Shown in pieces: positions 44,533 through 54,602 of a DNA stretch of 64,000 nt. Made by a program: the position numbers and the translations under genes. The notes beneath the pieces were generated by a model. That model had not been told where the DNA came from. It did no database searches and was given only the letters and a program-made list of their open reading frames with translations. This stretch comes from an uncultured Alphaproteobacteria bacterium. Its GTDB lineage: Bacteria; Pseudomonadota; Alphaproteobacteria; Rhodobacterales; Rhodobacteraceae. Location of the stretch: assembly GCA_902556405.1 (NCBI GenBank), contig CACDWF010000005.1, positions 1 to 64,000 on the forward strand, read 5' to 3'. Every line of letters starts with the position of its first letter. Positions within the stretch are counted from its first letter, which is position 1.

Positions 44533-46115
44533 GAACACATCTATTAAGCTTAGAGAACTTATCTATTTATTTAAATGGGTTTAAGGGTGACACTAAAAAG
44601 TTAGTTTCTAATATAAATATTAATATCCATAGAGGGGAATTTGTTGCATTAATAGGAGAGTCTGGCTCAGGAAAGTCTTTATCCGCACTTTCTACTGTTG
44701 GTTTGTTACCCTCTGCTATCAAAGCCTCAGGTACAGGAAAGTGGCTAAATCTGAACTATGATTTGGCAGATCATAATTCTTTGAAAATGTTTCGTGGAAA
44801 AGAAATAGGCTTTATATTTCAAGAGCCTTTAGTGTCTCTGAATCCTCTTCACACTATAGGCAAACAAGTTGGTGAGTGTATAACAACACATGCACACATT
44901 CCAAACGCAGATCTTAAGGATAAAGTTATAGCTTTATTGAAAGATGTAAAACTTGATGATCCAGAGAGACGCTTTTATCATTATCCACATCAATTATCAG
45001 GTGGCCAACGTCAAAGAGTGATGATTGCAATGGCGCTTTCAAATAAACCAAAGCTTCTAATTGCAGATGAGCCTACTACCGCTTTAGATGTAACTATCCA
45101 AAAAGAGATCCTTGATTTGTTACACTCCCTAAGAGCCTCTTATGATCTTTCAATATTATTCATAACGCACAATTTAAAGATTGTTAAAAATTTGGCTGAT
45201 CGTTTATATATTATGAAAGAAGGGGAAATAATTGAAAGTGGTAAAACCGAAGATGTTTTTAAAAAACCAACTCATGCATACACAAAAGACTTAATCGAGC
45301 CCAAGATTAAAATTATAAAATCAAGATTAAATACTCCAAAGATTCTACTATCAGCTGAAAACTTATCAGTTAAGTATAAAGGCCCTAGAAGCTTATTTAG
45401 AAGCTCATCTAAAGACTTTTGTGCCTTAAATAACGTTTTTTTAAATATTAAATTTGGCGAGACGCTTGGAGTTGTAGGCGAAAGCGGTAGTGGTAAAACA
45501 AGCTTAGCTCTATCAATACTTAAGTTGATAGATTATCATGGAGATATAAAATTGCATCTTCCGGAACCTCGTCTCAGAAAAAAGGAAAGACTTAAAAGTT
45601 ACAGACGGAATGTTCAAATTGTTTTCCAAGACCCTTTTTCTTCACTCTCACCGAGACTTTCAATTCGTGATATAATCGGTGAGGGTGTTATTTTACACCG
45701 TATATTTTCTAAAGAACAGGTAGAAGAAAAAATACTATTAGCTCTGAGCAGAGTAGACCTTGACAGAGATACTCTCGAAAGGTATCCCCATGAGTTTTCT
45801 GGTGGACAACGACAGCGTATCGCAATTGCAAGAGCGATAATTATGGAACCGAAGCTCCTAATTTTAGACGAACCAACTTCGTCATTGGATGCGGCTGTTC
45901 AAAAACAAATAATTAAGTTATTAATTGATTTGCAAAAAGACCTTAATTTATCTTATTTATTTATAAGTCACGATTTAGAGTTAGTTTCAACTATTTCTCA
46001 TAGAATGGTTGTAATGAAAGATGGAATGATTGTGGACGAGGGATCTCCGGCAAAACTATTGAGGTCGTCAAAAAACGAATATACAAAAAGGTTAGTAGAA
46101 AGTTCAATTTTTTAA
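44529..46115 (+). CDS. yejF: Peptide ABC transporter ATPase with two ABC domains, YejF type
   Basis: Double ATPase that powers the YejABE importer. First half: Walker A GESGSGKS near residue 41, Q-loop FQEPLVSLNP, signature LSGGQRQRVMIAMA, Walker B LLIADEPTTALD. Second half repeats the set: GESGSGKT, FQDPFSSLSP, FSGGQRQRIAIARA and LLILDEPTSSLD. Both halves look competent for ATP hydrolysis. Length 528 is standard. The HIT gene follows 14 bases later. Confidence 0.96.
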   Translation: MRTHLLSLENLSIYLNGFKGDTKKLVSNININIHRGEFVALIGESGSGKSLSALSTVGLLPSAIKASGTGKWLNLNYDLADHNSLKMFRGKEIGFIFQEPLVSLNPLHTIGKQVGECITTHAHIPNADLKDKVIALLKDVKLDDPERRFYHYPHQLSGGQRQRVMIAMALSNKPKLLIADEPTTALDVTIQKEILDLLHSLRASYDLSILFITHNLKIVKNLADRLYIMKEGEIIESGKTEDVFKKPTHAYTKDLIEPKIKIIKSRLNTPKILLSAENLSVKYKGPRSLFRSSSKDFCALNNVFLNIKFGETLGVVGESGSGKTSLALSILKLIDYHGDIKLHLPEPRLRKKERLKSYRRNVQIVFQDPFSSLSPRLSIRDIIGEGVILHRIFSKEQVEEKILLALSRVDLDRDTLERYPHEFSGGQRQRIAIARAIIMEPKLLILDEPTSSLDAAVQKQIIKLLIDLQKDLNLSYLFISHDLELVSTISHRMVVMKDGMIVDEGSPAKLLRSSKNEYTKRLVESSIF

Positions 46116-46129
46116 AAAAGGATTTTGAG

Positions 46130-46552
46130 ATGAACTATGATGAACAAAATATTTTTGCAAAAATTATAAGGGGTGAATTGCCTGCTGAGAAAATTTATGA
46201 GGACGAAAAGGTCTTGGCTTTTATGGATATAATGCCCAGGGCACCAGGTCATTTTCTTGTTATACCTAAGGCAAGCGTACGGAATATTCTTGATATTGAT
46301 AATGAAAGTCTATGTGCAGTTATGAAAGTAGTGAAAAAGCTTGCAGTAGCATCTAAGAAAGCAATGAATGCAACTGGTATAACTATCCAGCAATTTAGTG
46401 AGGCTGATGGAGGTCAAGAGGTCTTTCACTTGCATTTTCATGTTATTCCTAGATATGAAGGCAAACCCATGGATAGACCTGGTCAAATGGTAAAAGACAT
46501 GTCGGTTTTATCGTTGCAGGCAAACAAAATAAAGGCCGAATTATGGGCTTAG
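46130..46552 (+). CDS. HIT-family nucleotide hydrolase or transferase
   Basis: Small histidine-triad protein of the HINT/HIT group, which cleaves nucleotide phosphoramidates or dinucleoside polyphosphates. The triad is HLHFHVIPRY near residue 105; other landmarks are IFAKIIRGELPAEKIYED and MDIMPRAPGHFLVIPK. Length 140 fits. AAAAGGATTTTGAGATG gives a ribosome-binding site. It is downstream of yejF and upstream of an SDR gene by 10 bases. Confidence 0.93.
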   Translation: MNYDEQNIFAKIIRGELPAEKIYEDEKVLAFMDIMPRAPGHFLVIPKASVRNILDIDNESLCAVMKVVKKLAVASKKAMNATGITIQQFSEADGGQEVFHLHFHVIPRYEGKPMDRPGQMVKDMSVLSLQANKIKAELWA

Positions 46553-46562
46553 TTAGATAGTC

Positions 46563-47246
46563 ATGTACGAATATAGTGGAAGAGCTTTAGTATTTGGTGC
46601 TAGTGGGGGTATAGGTCAAGCGTTTAGCAGGTTCTTGGAGAATAAGCTCGGTTCGGAAAATGTGGTAAAAATAAGCCGATCCATTGATGGGTTCGAGATT
46701 TCAGATGAAGAAAAAATATTAAAATTTTCTCTATCAATAGAAGGTTCATTCAATTTGATTATCAATGCAACAGGGGTTTTGCAAACTACTGAAGAGGGGC
46801 CTGAGAAAACGATAAATGTGGTTAAACAAAAATCAATGATTGATATGATGACGATTAATGCAATAGGACCTGCCTTATTATTGAAAAATTTTTCCAAAAA
46901 ATTGGATAAGACAAAATTTAGTGTATTCGTTAATTTATCTGCCCGAGTGGGTTCCATAACGGATAATAGACTTGGGGGTTGGATTTCGTATAGGTCATCT
47001 AAAGCTGCTCTAAATCAAATCATTAAAACTTCTTCTATAGAGATAAATAGGAGAAATAAAAATGCTATTTGTGTGGGCCTTCATCCAGGTACAGTTAAAA
47101 CAAGGTTTACAGAAAAATTTCAAAATACTACTGAAACAATTTCGCCAGACGAGTCTGTTAAGATGATGATGAAAGTTGTTGAAAACCTTTCTGTGGATGA
47201 CAATGGGTATTGTTTTGCCTATGATGGGAAAGCAATTTCTGCGTGA
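46563..47246 (+). CDS. Short-chain dehydrogenase/reductase, CsgA-like
   Basis: Rossmann-fold SDR of 227 residues. Cofactor-binding VFGASGGIGQAFSRFL at the N-terminus, NATGV in place of NNAG, and the catalytic Tyr/Lys pair in YRSSKAALNQ. The substrate is unknown; the compact size and NATGV are like C-factor (CsgA)-type SDRs. It follows the HIT gene by 10 bases; a 68-base gap separates it from the next gene. Confidence 0.88.
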   Translation: MYEYSGRALVFGASGGIGQAFSRFLENKLGSENVVKISRSIDGFEISDEEKILKFSLSIEGSFNLIINATGVLQTTEEGPEKTINVVKQKSMIDMMTINAIGPALLLKNFSKKLDKTKFSVFVNLSARVGSITDNRLGGWISYRSSKAALNQIIKTSSIEINRRNKNAICVGLHPGTVKTRFTEKFQNTTETISPDESVKMMMKVVENLSVDDNGYCFAYDGKAISA

Positions 47247-47314
47247 ACTCTCCTTTCTAACTTTCAGTTTAAGGACTTGCACCGCTTCTTTGTTAATTGA
47301 AAGGTTGTTTATAG

Positions 47315-48184
47315 TTGATAAGTGAAAATACTAAGGGAGCATTTTTGATCTCTTTAGCGGCAGCTTGTTATGTAATGAGTGATATTTTCATGAAATTTCT
47401 TTCATCTGAAATCTCAATGTTTCAAATAACTTTTTTACGAGGACTGTTAGTAACCTTTTTTCTTTTTTCTTACTGTTATATGAGTGAAGCATCTTTTTTT
47501 ATAAAAGAATGGAGAGACCGAATTGTAATAACAATTAGATCAATTTTAGAAGTTATCATGACATATGCATTTCTGGCCGCTCTATTCAACATGAATGTAG
47601 CCAATGCTAATGCTATTCTTCAATTAATTCCTCTCATTGTTCTTTTGGGATCATTCATTTTTTTACGACAATCACCAAAGACACACGAATGGATTGCTGT
47701 CTTGGTTGGATGTTTTGGTGCAGTTATAATTATTCGCCCAGGAGCATCGGATTTTAACTTCTTCACAATGCATGCATTAGTTGCGGTTTTTTGTTTGTCA
47801 GCACGTGATCTATTAACTGTAAGATTGAATAGAAATATACCATCAAATATAGTTGCTTTTTATAGTGCACTAATGCTGACCATGGTTAGCTTTTTATTAA
47901 GTGAAGACACTAATCTTTTTGGAAAAGTAGATAATTCTTTATTCATAGTTTATACAGCTATATTCGTTTCTATCGGTTATACAGCCTCGGTTTCTGCCAT
48001 GAGATATGGTGAAGTAACATTTGTTTCGCCATTTAGATACACCGCCTTACTATGGGCTACTGTAATGGGGTTTATTTTTTTTGGTGAGATCCCTAAATTT
48101 AGTACACTCTTTGGAGGATCTCTTATAATCCTTGCTGGGATCTATATTTTTTACAAATCGAAAGATAATAAGAAAACTTTATAG
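47315..48184 (+). CDS. EamA/DMT-superfamily transporter
   Basis: Membrane exporter with two EamA repeats and about ten membrane segments in 289 residues. The first repeat begins at the N-terminus (KGAFLISLAAACYVMSDIFM); the second begins near residue 150. The usual end-of-repeat motif LGSFIFLRQSPKTHEWI is present. Start is TTG 47315. These proteins export metabolites such as amino acids or purines, but the substrate cannot be read from the sequence. Confidence 0.87.
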   Translation: MISENTKGAFLISLAAACYVMSDIFMKFLSSEISMFQITFLRGLLVTFFLFSYCYMSEASFFIKEWRDRIVITIRSILEVIMTYAFLAALFNMNVANANAILQLIPLIVLLGSFIFLRQSPKTHEWIAVLVGCFGAVIIIRPGASDFNFFTMHALVAVFCLSARDLLTVRLNRNIPSNIVAFYSALMLTMVSFLLSEDTNLFGKVDNSLFIVYTAIFVSIGYTASVSAMRYGEVTFVSPFRYTALLWATVMGFIFFGEIPKFSTLFGGSLIILAGIYIFYKSKDNKKTL

Positions 48185-48205
48185 AAACTATTTATGAAAC
48201 TTTAG

Positions 48206-48553
48206 ATGTCAAACCGGGAAACTCTTGAACATATTTTGGATCTTTTAGATGAAGAAGAAGGCATTTCATTTAAAAGAATGTTTGGTGGGTATGGACTATT
48301 TAAAAATGAGCTAGCCGTTGCACTGATCCTACGCTCAGAAATTTTCATGAAAGTTGATCAATCAAATATTAATGATTATAAGTCTACTTTCTCGAAACCA
48401 TTTACATACAGGAAAAATGGGAAAGATATAACTCTGTCAAATTGGTCAATTCCCTCTGAAATTTTAGAAGATAAAGATTTATTTATTGAATGGTTTTTGA
48501 AGTCCTATAGGGTTGCTCTTAATAAAAAAATAGGAAAAAAAGTTGAGTATTGA
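48206..48553 (+). CDS. TfoX N-terminal domain protein
   Basis: Stand-alone TfoX N-terminal domain (115 residues). The family opening is clear: FKRMFGGYGLFKNELAVALI followed by EIFMKVD and FTYRKNGKDITLSNWSIP. The C-terminal domain of the competence regulator TfoX/Sxy is absent, as in many alphaproteobacterial stand-alone versions of unknown role. Its end overlaps the LysE-type gene by 11 bases. Confidence 0.87.
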   Translation: MSNRETLEHILDLLDEEEGISFKRMFGGYGLFKNELAVALILRSEIFMKVDQSNINDYKSTFSKPFTYRKNGKDITLSNWSIPSEILEDKDLFIEWFLKSYRVALNKKIGKKVEY

Positions 48554-49193
48554 AAGCTGGTTATACCTTATTTTAATTTGCCTTACGGGTGCTTTTTCTC
48601 CAGGTCCTAGCTTGATAGTGATTTTACGTCACGCAGTTGCTGATGGTAGAAGTGCAGGCGTTAACGCGGCGGCAGGTCATGGCTTAGGCATCTTTATATA
48701 TGCACTTGTCTCAGCGATCGGCTTAAGTTTTATATTAATTAGTTCTCCAAAGATATTTTCGTTTGTCCAAATTTTAGGAGCATTATTCTTGTTGTGGATA
48801 GGCTTTCAAATTCTCCGGGGAGGGCTATTAAAAAAAGACTTATCAAATTTTGGGGAATATAAAACACCGTCATCAGGCACTTCATTAAATCATTTTAGAG
48901 ATGGTTTTGGTATAGCAATACTAAATCCAAAAATACTGGCTTTTTTCTCTTCTTTATTTAGTCAGTTTTTGTCTCCAGAGCAAAACTTTTCTGTTCACAT
49001 GTTTATGGCAATTATCGCTGGGTTTATTGATGTAAGTGTCTACGTTATCATTGTTTTTCTAGTAACTTTAAAAAGCTTCCTTAAATTTTACAGAGATAAG
49101 ATATATTTTATGGAGATTGCATTTGGGTTGTTGTTAATCCTCTTGGGTTTTTCCATATTTGTAGTAAGCTTTAATCCTACTTATTTTGGTTAA
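48543..49193 (+). CDS. LysE/RhtB-family amino acid exporter
   Basis: Six-segment membrane exporter, 216 residues. The family start is plain: LTGAFSPGPSLIVILRHAVA, then GRSAGVNAAAGHGLGIF, LGALFLLWIGFQILRGG and GFGIAILNPKILAFF. The TTG start lies within the TfoX gene (11-base overlap). It probably exports an amino acid or a homoserine-like compound. The cyclase gene follows after five bases. Confidence 0.91.
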   Translation: MSIESWLYLILICLTGAFSPGPSLIVILRHAVADGRSAGVNAAAGHGLGIFIYALVSAIGLSFILISSPKIFSFVQILGALFLLWIGFQILRGGLLKKDLSNFGEYKTPSSGTSLNHFRDGFGIAILNPKILAFFSSLFSQFLSPEQNFSVHMFMAIIAGFIDVSVYVIIVFLVTLKSFLKFYRDKIYFMEIAFGLLLILLGFSIFVVSFNPTYFG

Positions 49194-49198
49194 ATAGA

Positions 49199-50962
49199 AT
49201 GAATGAAAATAAAATTGATAGAAAAATTGCTGTTATTTTCGTAACGGATGTTGTTGGTTTCAGTAAGCTTATGGAGAAGAATGAGGACCAAACTCTTAAA
49301 AGTTTTCGGTCATGCAGAGAAATTCTAGATAATTTATTTAAAGAGCATGGTGGCCGAATTTTCAATACAGCCGGGGACTCGGTCCTTGCAGAATTTCAAA
49401 GTGCCGTTTCCGCAGTGGTGTGTGCATCTGAGTTTCAAAAGTTAATTTCTGAAAGAAATTCCAGTGTATCCGAAGATAGCGAAATGCATTTTCGAATTGG
49501 TATAAATATGGGTGACGTTATAGTAGAAGGCGATAATCTTTATGGCGACGGAGTAAATGTTGCAGCGCGTTTAGAGGCACTTTCGCAACCTGGTGGGGTA
49601 TGTTTATCAAAAAGCATACATGATTTTGTGAATCAAAAGACTGAGTTTTTATTCAATGATATTGGCGAGCAACGAGTAAAAAATACAGATGTTCATGCAT
49701 TTGATTTAGCGCTTAATAATCTTGAAAAAAGAGAGGCGAAAAAAGAAGAGAAACTTGATGACATAGATGATGGCGGCAAACCCCCAGCCATTGCCGTTCT
49801 CCCATTCAAAAATTTGAGTAATGATGAAGAGCAGGAGTATTTCGCGGATGGGATTACAGAGGATATAATTGCCAATCTTTCATTATGGAAAACATTTCCT
49901 GTTATCTCGCGGAATTCTAGTTTTTCCTTTAAAAACTCCACTGAGAAATCGGATGTTATATCGAAAGCACTGGGAGCGAGGTATTTAGTTGAAGGGAGTG
50001 TAAGAAAAGCCGGAAACAAAGTTCGAATTTCTGCACAGTTAACTTCAGCAGATGATGATAAACAAATTTGGTCAAAAAGATGGGATAGGTCGCTTGAAGA
50101 CATTTTTGAAGTTCAAGATGAAGTGTCACGAGATGTAGCCGCACTAATTTCTCCTGCTTTAAAGGATCAGGAGCAGGTAAAGCTAAGCACTAAAGGGAAG
50201 AAAAACTTTGGTGCTTGGGATGAGTATCTTCAAGGTCTTAACATATATAATACCCAAGATTTTGTTGGAACAACATTAGGTGATAAAGTTATTCAACATT
50301 GTAAGAGAGCAATAGAGCTTGATGCAAATTTTTGTGACGCCTACGTTCTTTATTGTAATGTGTTGCAAGGAAAGATTTATAGTCATGAGCATCAAGATAA
50401 ACGAGAAGAAAACACTAAGCTCTTTCATCAAATGGCGCAAAAAGCAGTTGATACCGACCCTGAAAATCCCGACGCCATGTCATCATTAAGCATGTCTTAT
50501 AGCATAAAAAAAGATCTGAATAAAAGGCTCGAGACAGCTGAAAAAGCATTAGAATTGAATCCGAGCCACCCACGCTCCAATTTTTCCTATGGTCAAGCCT
50601 TAACAAATTTTGGAAGGAACGAAGAAGCCTTGTCCTATGTCAATAAAGCAATTGAGCTAGATCCTCAATCCAAAAGAAATTATGAAGGTTTTTTCCCTCT
50701 TTTGTATATAGCTCTCAAAGACTGGGAAAATGCAATTACATGGCTGAACACAGCTCATGAGCGAAGTCCACATTCCAGATACTTTGGCTGGAAGGCTGCA
50801 GTGTATGGAAAAATGAATGACTTAGAGTCCGCTAAAGAAAATCTAAACTCTTTCCTTAAAGAACGACCTGAGATTAAGACATTAGAGGATTATGAAAAGG
50901 TTGCACCAACTATAATAAAAGATACGCTACTAGAAGGCTTGAAAATAGCTGGATTAAAATAA
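49199..50962 (+). CDS. Class III adenylate/guanylate cyclase with TolB-like and TPR regions
   Basis: Cytoplasmic cyclic-nucleotide-making protein of 587 residues. Cyclase domain 1-190: metal-binding Asp in IFVTDVVGFSKLM and in NTAGDSVLAEF, then GINMGDVIVEG and DGVNVAARLEAL. Next comes a TolB-like segment (about 195-320) beginning PPAIAVLPFKNLSNDEEQEY with FADGITEDIIANLS, and then TPR helices (about 330-580). This layout is common in alphaproteobacteria. The catalytic residues look intact, so cAMP production is likely; the signal is unknown. Confidence 0.9.
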   Translation: MNENKIDRKIAVIFVTDVVGFSKLMEKNEDQTLKSFRSCREILDNLFKEHGGRIFNTAGDSVLAEFQSAVSAVVCASEFQKLISERNSSVSEDSEMHFRIGINMGDVIVEGDNLYGDGVNVAARLEALSQPGGVCLSKSIHDFVNQKTEFLFNDIGEQRVKNTDVHAFDLALNNLEKREAKKEEKLDDIDDGGKPPAIAVLPFKNLSNDEEQEYFADGITEDIIANLSLWKTFPVISRNSSFSFKNSTEKSDVISKALGARYLVEGSVRKAGNKVRISAQLTSADDDKQIWSKRWDRSLEDIFEVQDEVSRDVAALISPALKDQEQVKLSTKGKKNFGAWDEYLQGLNIYNTQDFVGTTLGDKVIQHCKRAIELDANFCDAYVLYCNVLQGKIYSHEHQDKREENTKLFHQMAQKAVDTDPENPDAMSSLSMSYSIKKDLNKRLETAEKALELNPSHPRSNFSYGQALTNFGRNEEALSYVNKAIELDPQSKRNYEGFFPLLYIALKDWENAITWLNTAHERSPHSRYFGWKAAVYGKMNDLESAKENLNSFLKERPEIKTLEDYEKVAPTIIKDTLLEGLKIAGLK

Positions 50963-50996
50963 GATCTATCTTTTAACTGAAAATGAGGAGAAGGTG

Positions 50997-52106
50997 ATGA
51001 AAACTAAAGCCGCTGTTGCATTTGAAGCTTCTAAGCCTTTAGAAATAGTAGAATTAGATTTAGAGGGCCCAAAAGAGGGTGAAGTTCTCGTAGAGATAAA
51101 GGCATCTGGCATTTGCCATACTGATGATTACACTTTATCTGGAGCAGATCCCGAAGGAATATTTCCATCGGTATTAGGACACGAAGGAGCTGGTGTTGTT
51201 GTTGATGTTGGAAAAAATGTTACCTCCGTATCTGTTGGTGATCACGTCATTCCCTTGTATACTCCCGAGTGTAGAGAATGTGAATATTGCCTTAATCCTA
51301 AAACAAATCTTTGTCAGGCAATACGGACCACCCAAGGTCAGGGATTAATGCCCGACGGAACAAGCCGCTTTAGTCATAAAGGTAAGCCTATTTTTCATTA
51401 TATGGGTACTTCTACTTTTTCTCAGTTTACAGTTATGCCCGATATTGCGGTTGCTAAAATTTCTAAAAGTGCCCCTTTTGAGAAAGTTTGTTACGTAGGC
51501 TGTGGTGTTACAACTGGAATTGGTGCAGTAATTAATACCGCGAAAGCTGAAGCTGGATGTAGAGCAGTGGTGTTCGGTCTAGGAGGTATTGGTCTAAATG
51601 TAATCCAGGGTCTGAAAATGATCGGCGCCGAGATGATAGTCGGTGTAGATATTAATGCTTCTAAAGAGGGGTGGGGAAAACGTTTTGGAATGACACACTT
51701 TGTCAATCCTTCCGAAGTAAAAGGTGATTTAGTCTCGTACCTAGTCGATCTGACCAAAGGAGGCGCCGATTACTCATTTGAGTGTATTGGTAATGTTAAT
51801 ATTATGAGAACAGCACTTGAATGTGCACATAAAGGTTGGGGAGAAAGCATAATAATTGGGGTTGCAGGCTCAGGAGAGGAAATAAGCACGAGACCGTTCC
51901 AATTAGTTACTGGGAGAAGTTGGAGAGGGTCAGCATTCGGTGGGGCGAGAGGCCGAACAGATGTACCGAAAATAGTTGATTGGTATATGGATGGAAAAAT
52001 TGAGATTGATCCAATGATTACGCACGTTATTGACTTTGAAAGAATTAACGAGGGTTTTGATCTATTGCACGAGGGAAAATCTATAAGATCTGTGGTTACT
52101 TATTAA
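50997..52106 (+). CDS. frmA: Class III alcohol dehydrogenase, S-(hydroxymethyl)glutathione dehydrogenase
   Basis: Oxidises the glutathione adduct of formaldehyde with NAD; class III members also reduce S-nitrosoglutathione. Catalytic zinc ligands C40 and H62 (GICHTDDYTL, LGHEGAG) and a Cys near 170 (VGCGVTTG); the structural zinc loop has C92, C95, C98 and C106. The NAD motif is FGLGGIGLNVI. Start ATG 50997 has AGGAG seven bases upstream; a GTG at 50994 is less likely. No S-formylglutathione hydrolase gene follows; the stop abuts the convergent EamA gene. Confidence 0.94.
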   Translation: MKTKAAVAFEASKPLEIVELDLEGPKEGEVLVEIKASGICHTDDYTLSGADPEGIFPSVLGHEGAGVVVDVGKNVTSVSVGDHVIPLYTPECRECEYCLNPKTNLCQAIRTTQGQGLMPDGTSRFSHKGKPIFHYMGTSTFSQFTVMPDIAVAKISKSAPFEKVCYVGCGVTTGIGAVINTAKAEAGCRAVVFGLGGIGLNVIQGLKMIGAEMIVGVDINASKEGWGKRFGMTHFVNPSEVKGDLVSYLVDLTKGGADYSFECIGNVNIMRTALECAHKGWGESIIIGVAGSGEEISTRPFQLVTGRSWRGSAFGGARGRTDVPKIVDWYMDGKIEIDPMITHVIDFERINEGFDLLHEGKSIRSVVTY

Positions 52107-53000
52107 CTAGTTTTGTATGTCTGATATTTTTATATAAGCAATGATGGAAATCGTTACAATTAGAGCACCGATAATCATCTGAAGAGATGGCTGCTCATCA
52201 ATTACCAGCCATACCCAAAATGATCCCAAAACCAACTCTAGGAGCATTATTAAGCTAACGATAGAAGCTCTAGTATATTTTGGCGCTATGAGTAATAAAG
52301 CGAAGGAAAAGGGTAAAATGATTATCCCCATCGCTATAACACTGAAGGGTGCCGAGAAGTTTAAATTCGGTTCGTTTGATAGGTAAAAACAAAAGACACC
52401 ACTTATTATACACCCAATAGCCGTTGCAGGCATGACAGATAAATTTGGATATTTTCTGACTATTGTAAACGTGCAAGAAACACCCAAAGCAGAAATTAAT
52501 CCATATGAAGCGCCTAGAATGACGGAACCATCAGGTGCATTTTCAGCAGTATCTGATCCACTAACGGCAAGAGAAATGCCACACACAGCAAAAATCAATA
52601 TTAACCATGAAATTAGGTTTTGTTGCTCATTCAAAAAGAAAACTGATAACAAGGCTGTTAAAAGGGGCATCGTTGCTAGCGCAGTCAAAACAACAATGAC
52701 AGAAGTTTCACTTATACCAAGAGTAAAACTTACTGAATTAACGGCCATCGCTGCAATAATTAGTACCCCAGGAATAGAAAATGTTGTTAGTATCTCACTT
52801 TTCTGTCCTTTTCTTCTTGAAAAAAACCAGATGAAAAAGAGAGTAGTGCCCATCAGTACACCTCTCCATCCTCCTAATTGCCATTTTTCAAGTTCTGATA
52901 GTCTCATAAATAGAGTATCTGGTGTTAACAAGAGAACACCGAAAACGGCAAGTGCTATGCCTTTATATTTATCGTCTAAAATATTGAATTTGTAAATCAT
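52107..53000 (-). CDS. EamA/DMT-superfamily transporter
   Basis: Second ten-segment EamA-type exporter of the window. Two EamA repeats are seen, one near the N-terminus (KGIALAVFGVLLLTPDTLFM), the other starting near residue 155 (GASYGLISALGVSCTFTIV). I use ATG 53000, giving 297 residues; a GTG at 53054 would add 18 polar residues and would intrude into the control region shared with the divergent photolyase-like gene. Substrate unknown. Confidence 0.88.
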   Translation of the reverse strand: MIYKFNILDDKYKGIALAVFGVLLLTPDTLFMRLSELEKWQLGGWRGVLMGTTLFFIWFFSRRKGQKSEILTTFSIPGVLIIAAMAVNSVSFTLGISETSVIVVLTALATMPLLTALLSVFFLNEQQNLISWLILIFAVCGISLAVSGSDTAENAPDGSVILGASYGLISALGVSCTFTIVRKYPNLSVMPATAIGCIISGVFCFYLSNEPNLNFSAPFSVIAMGIIILPFSFALLLIAPKYTRASIVSLIMLLELVLGSFWVWLVIDEQPSLQMIIGALIVTISIIAYIKISDIQN

Positions 53001-53105
53001 TAATAATTTTTGAGAAAAAATGTAAAATTCTCTGCTTATCCTAATCCCCACCAAAAACGATTAAGAAAAACTTTAAAACAAGCATTAACAGACTATTTCT
53101 CCAAT

Positions 53106-54602
53106 ATGAAGAATTTATTTGTGATTTTAGGCAATCAGCTTTTTCATCCAAAATTGTTGAAGGAAAAAGATTGCACCGATGTATTTATGGCTGAGGACTT
53201 TGGTTTGTGCACATATGTGAAGCACCATAAGTTAAAGATCTATTTTTTTCTATGCTCCATGAGAGAATATGCAGATGAACTGAGGGAAGCTGGTATCAAC
53301 GTTCATTATTTTAAATTGAGTGAAAGGGATGAAAACCAGACCTACGCAGAATTGCTTTGTTCTTTTTTGAGAGAGAAGAAGGTAGCTAATTTAAATCTAT
53401 TTGAGATAGAGGATAAGTCATTCGAGTTGCCTTTTCTTAAAGTACTCGCTAAAGCAGGCATTACGTACTCTATAATGGACTCACCTATGTTTATGTTTTC
53501 AAGAAAGGATTTTTCTGATTTTCATAAAGGATTGAAACAATTTAGGATGAATTCGTTTTATATATTTGGAAGGAAAAAATTTAATATATTACTGGATAAT
53601 GATCAGAAACCAGTAGGTGGTAAGTGGTCATATGATGCTGAAAATAGAAAAAAAATTCCAACAAATACGGTAATTCCTGAGCTCCCCAAATACAAAATCT
53701 CTGCGTATCATAAAAGTGTCTCTATGTTAATAAAACAACACTTTCCCCATCATCCAGGAGAACTTAATGAAATTTGGTTTCCTGTTCGAAGAGAAGATGC
53801 TACCAATCAACTTGAAACATTTTTACAAGAAAGATTAAATTGTTTTGGAGTGTATGAAGATGCATTAGTTGAAGGTAAAAATTTTCTGTTCCATAGCTGT
53901 TTAAGTTTGTTGCTCAATGCTGGATTAATTAATCCTGACGAAATTGTGAAAAAAACCTTGGAAATTTATGAAAAAAATGATCTTCCCTTAAATTCAGTCG
54001 AAGGTTTTTTAAGGCAAATTATTGGATGGAGAGAGTTTATTAGAGGGATTTATCAGGAAAAAGGAAATGTTCAAGCTAAATCAAACTTTTTTGATCATAG
54101 AAGATCATTAGCCTCTAGCTGGTATGAGGGAACAACAGGAATACTTCCTTTAGATGACTCTATCAAAAAAGCGATCAGAAATGGCTATAATCATCATATA
54201 CCACGCCTAATGGTAATCAGTAACATTATGAATCTATGCGAAATAAATCCAACAAAAATTTATAACTGGTTTATGGAAATGTATGTTGATTCGTCTGATT
54301 GGGTAATGGTGCCAAACGTGTTTGGAATGGCTACATACTCAGATGGTGGTTTGATGTCGACTAAACCTTATACATGCGGGTCCAACTATATTTTAAAAAT
54401 GAGTAATTATAAAAGGGGCGATTGGTGTGATACTTTAGACGGCTTATACTGGCGCTTCATCGAAAAGCATATTGATTTTTACAAATTGAATCCAAGATTG
54501 TCTTTTATTCATAAAATGTTAGAAAGAATGTCTTCCGAAAGAAAACTCCATATATTTGAGAAGGCAAAATTATTTATTGAGAATAATACCCATGAAGGAT
54601 GA
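53106..54602 (+). CDS. Photolyase/cryptochrome-related protein (DPRP/PhrB-like family)
   Basis: Photolyase superfamily member of the 'deoxyribodipyrimidine photolyase-related' branch, the branch that includes iron-sulfur (6-4) photolyases. Seen are the N-terminal domain start [11 protein letters not shown], the FAD region with [29 protein letters not shown] and [20 protein letters not shown], then [20 protein letters not shown]. Several Cys near 385-460 could hold an iron-sulfur cluster but I cannot map all four ligands. ATG 53106 ([11 protein letters not shown]) fits the family start, giving 498 residues; an upstream TTG at 53010 would add sequence without match. Its end overlaps the DUF2256 gene. 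Confidence 0.9.
   Translation: MKNLFVILGNQLFHPKLLKEKDCTDVFMAEDFGLCTYVKHHKLKIYFFLCSMREYADELREAGINVHYFKLSERDENQTYAELLCSFLREKKVANLNLFEIEDKSFELPFLKVLAKAGITYSIMDSPMFMFSRKDFSDFHKGLKQFRMNSFYIFGRKKFNILLDNDQKPVGGKWSYDAENRKKIPTNTVIPELPKYKISAYHKSVSMLIKQHFPHHPGELNEIWFPVRREDATNQLETFLQERLNCFGVYEDALVEGKNFLFHSCLSLLLNAGLINPDEIVKKTLEIYEKNDLPLNSVEGFLRQIIGWREFIRGIYQEKGNVQAKSNFFDHRRSLASSWYEGTTGILPLDDSIKKAIRNGYNHHIPRLMVISNIMNLCEINPTKIYNWFMEMYVDSSDWVMVPNVFGMATYSDGGLMSTKPYTCGSNYILKMSNYKRGDWCDTLDGLYWRFIEKHIDFYKLNPRLSFIHKMLERMSSERKLHIFEKAKLFIENNTHEG

Noticed and set aside
52432-52995. A 187-residue gene opposite the EamA gene
   Set aside because: It is antisense to a well-supported membrane protein and has no family features; open frames opposite membrane genes are common by chance.
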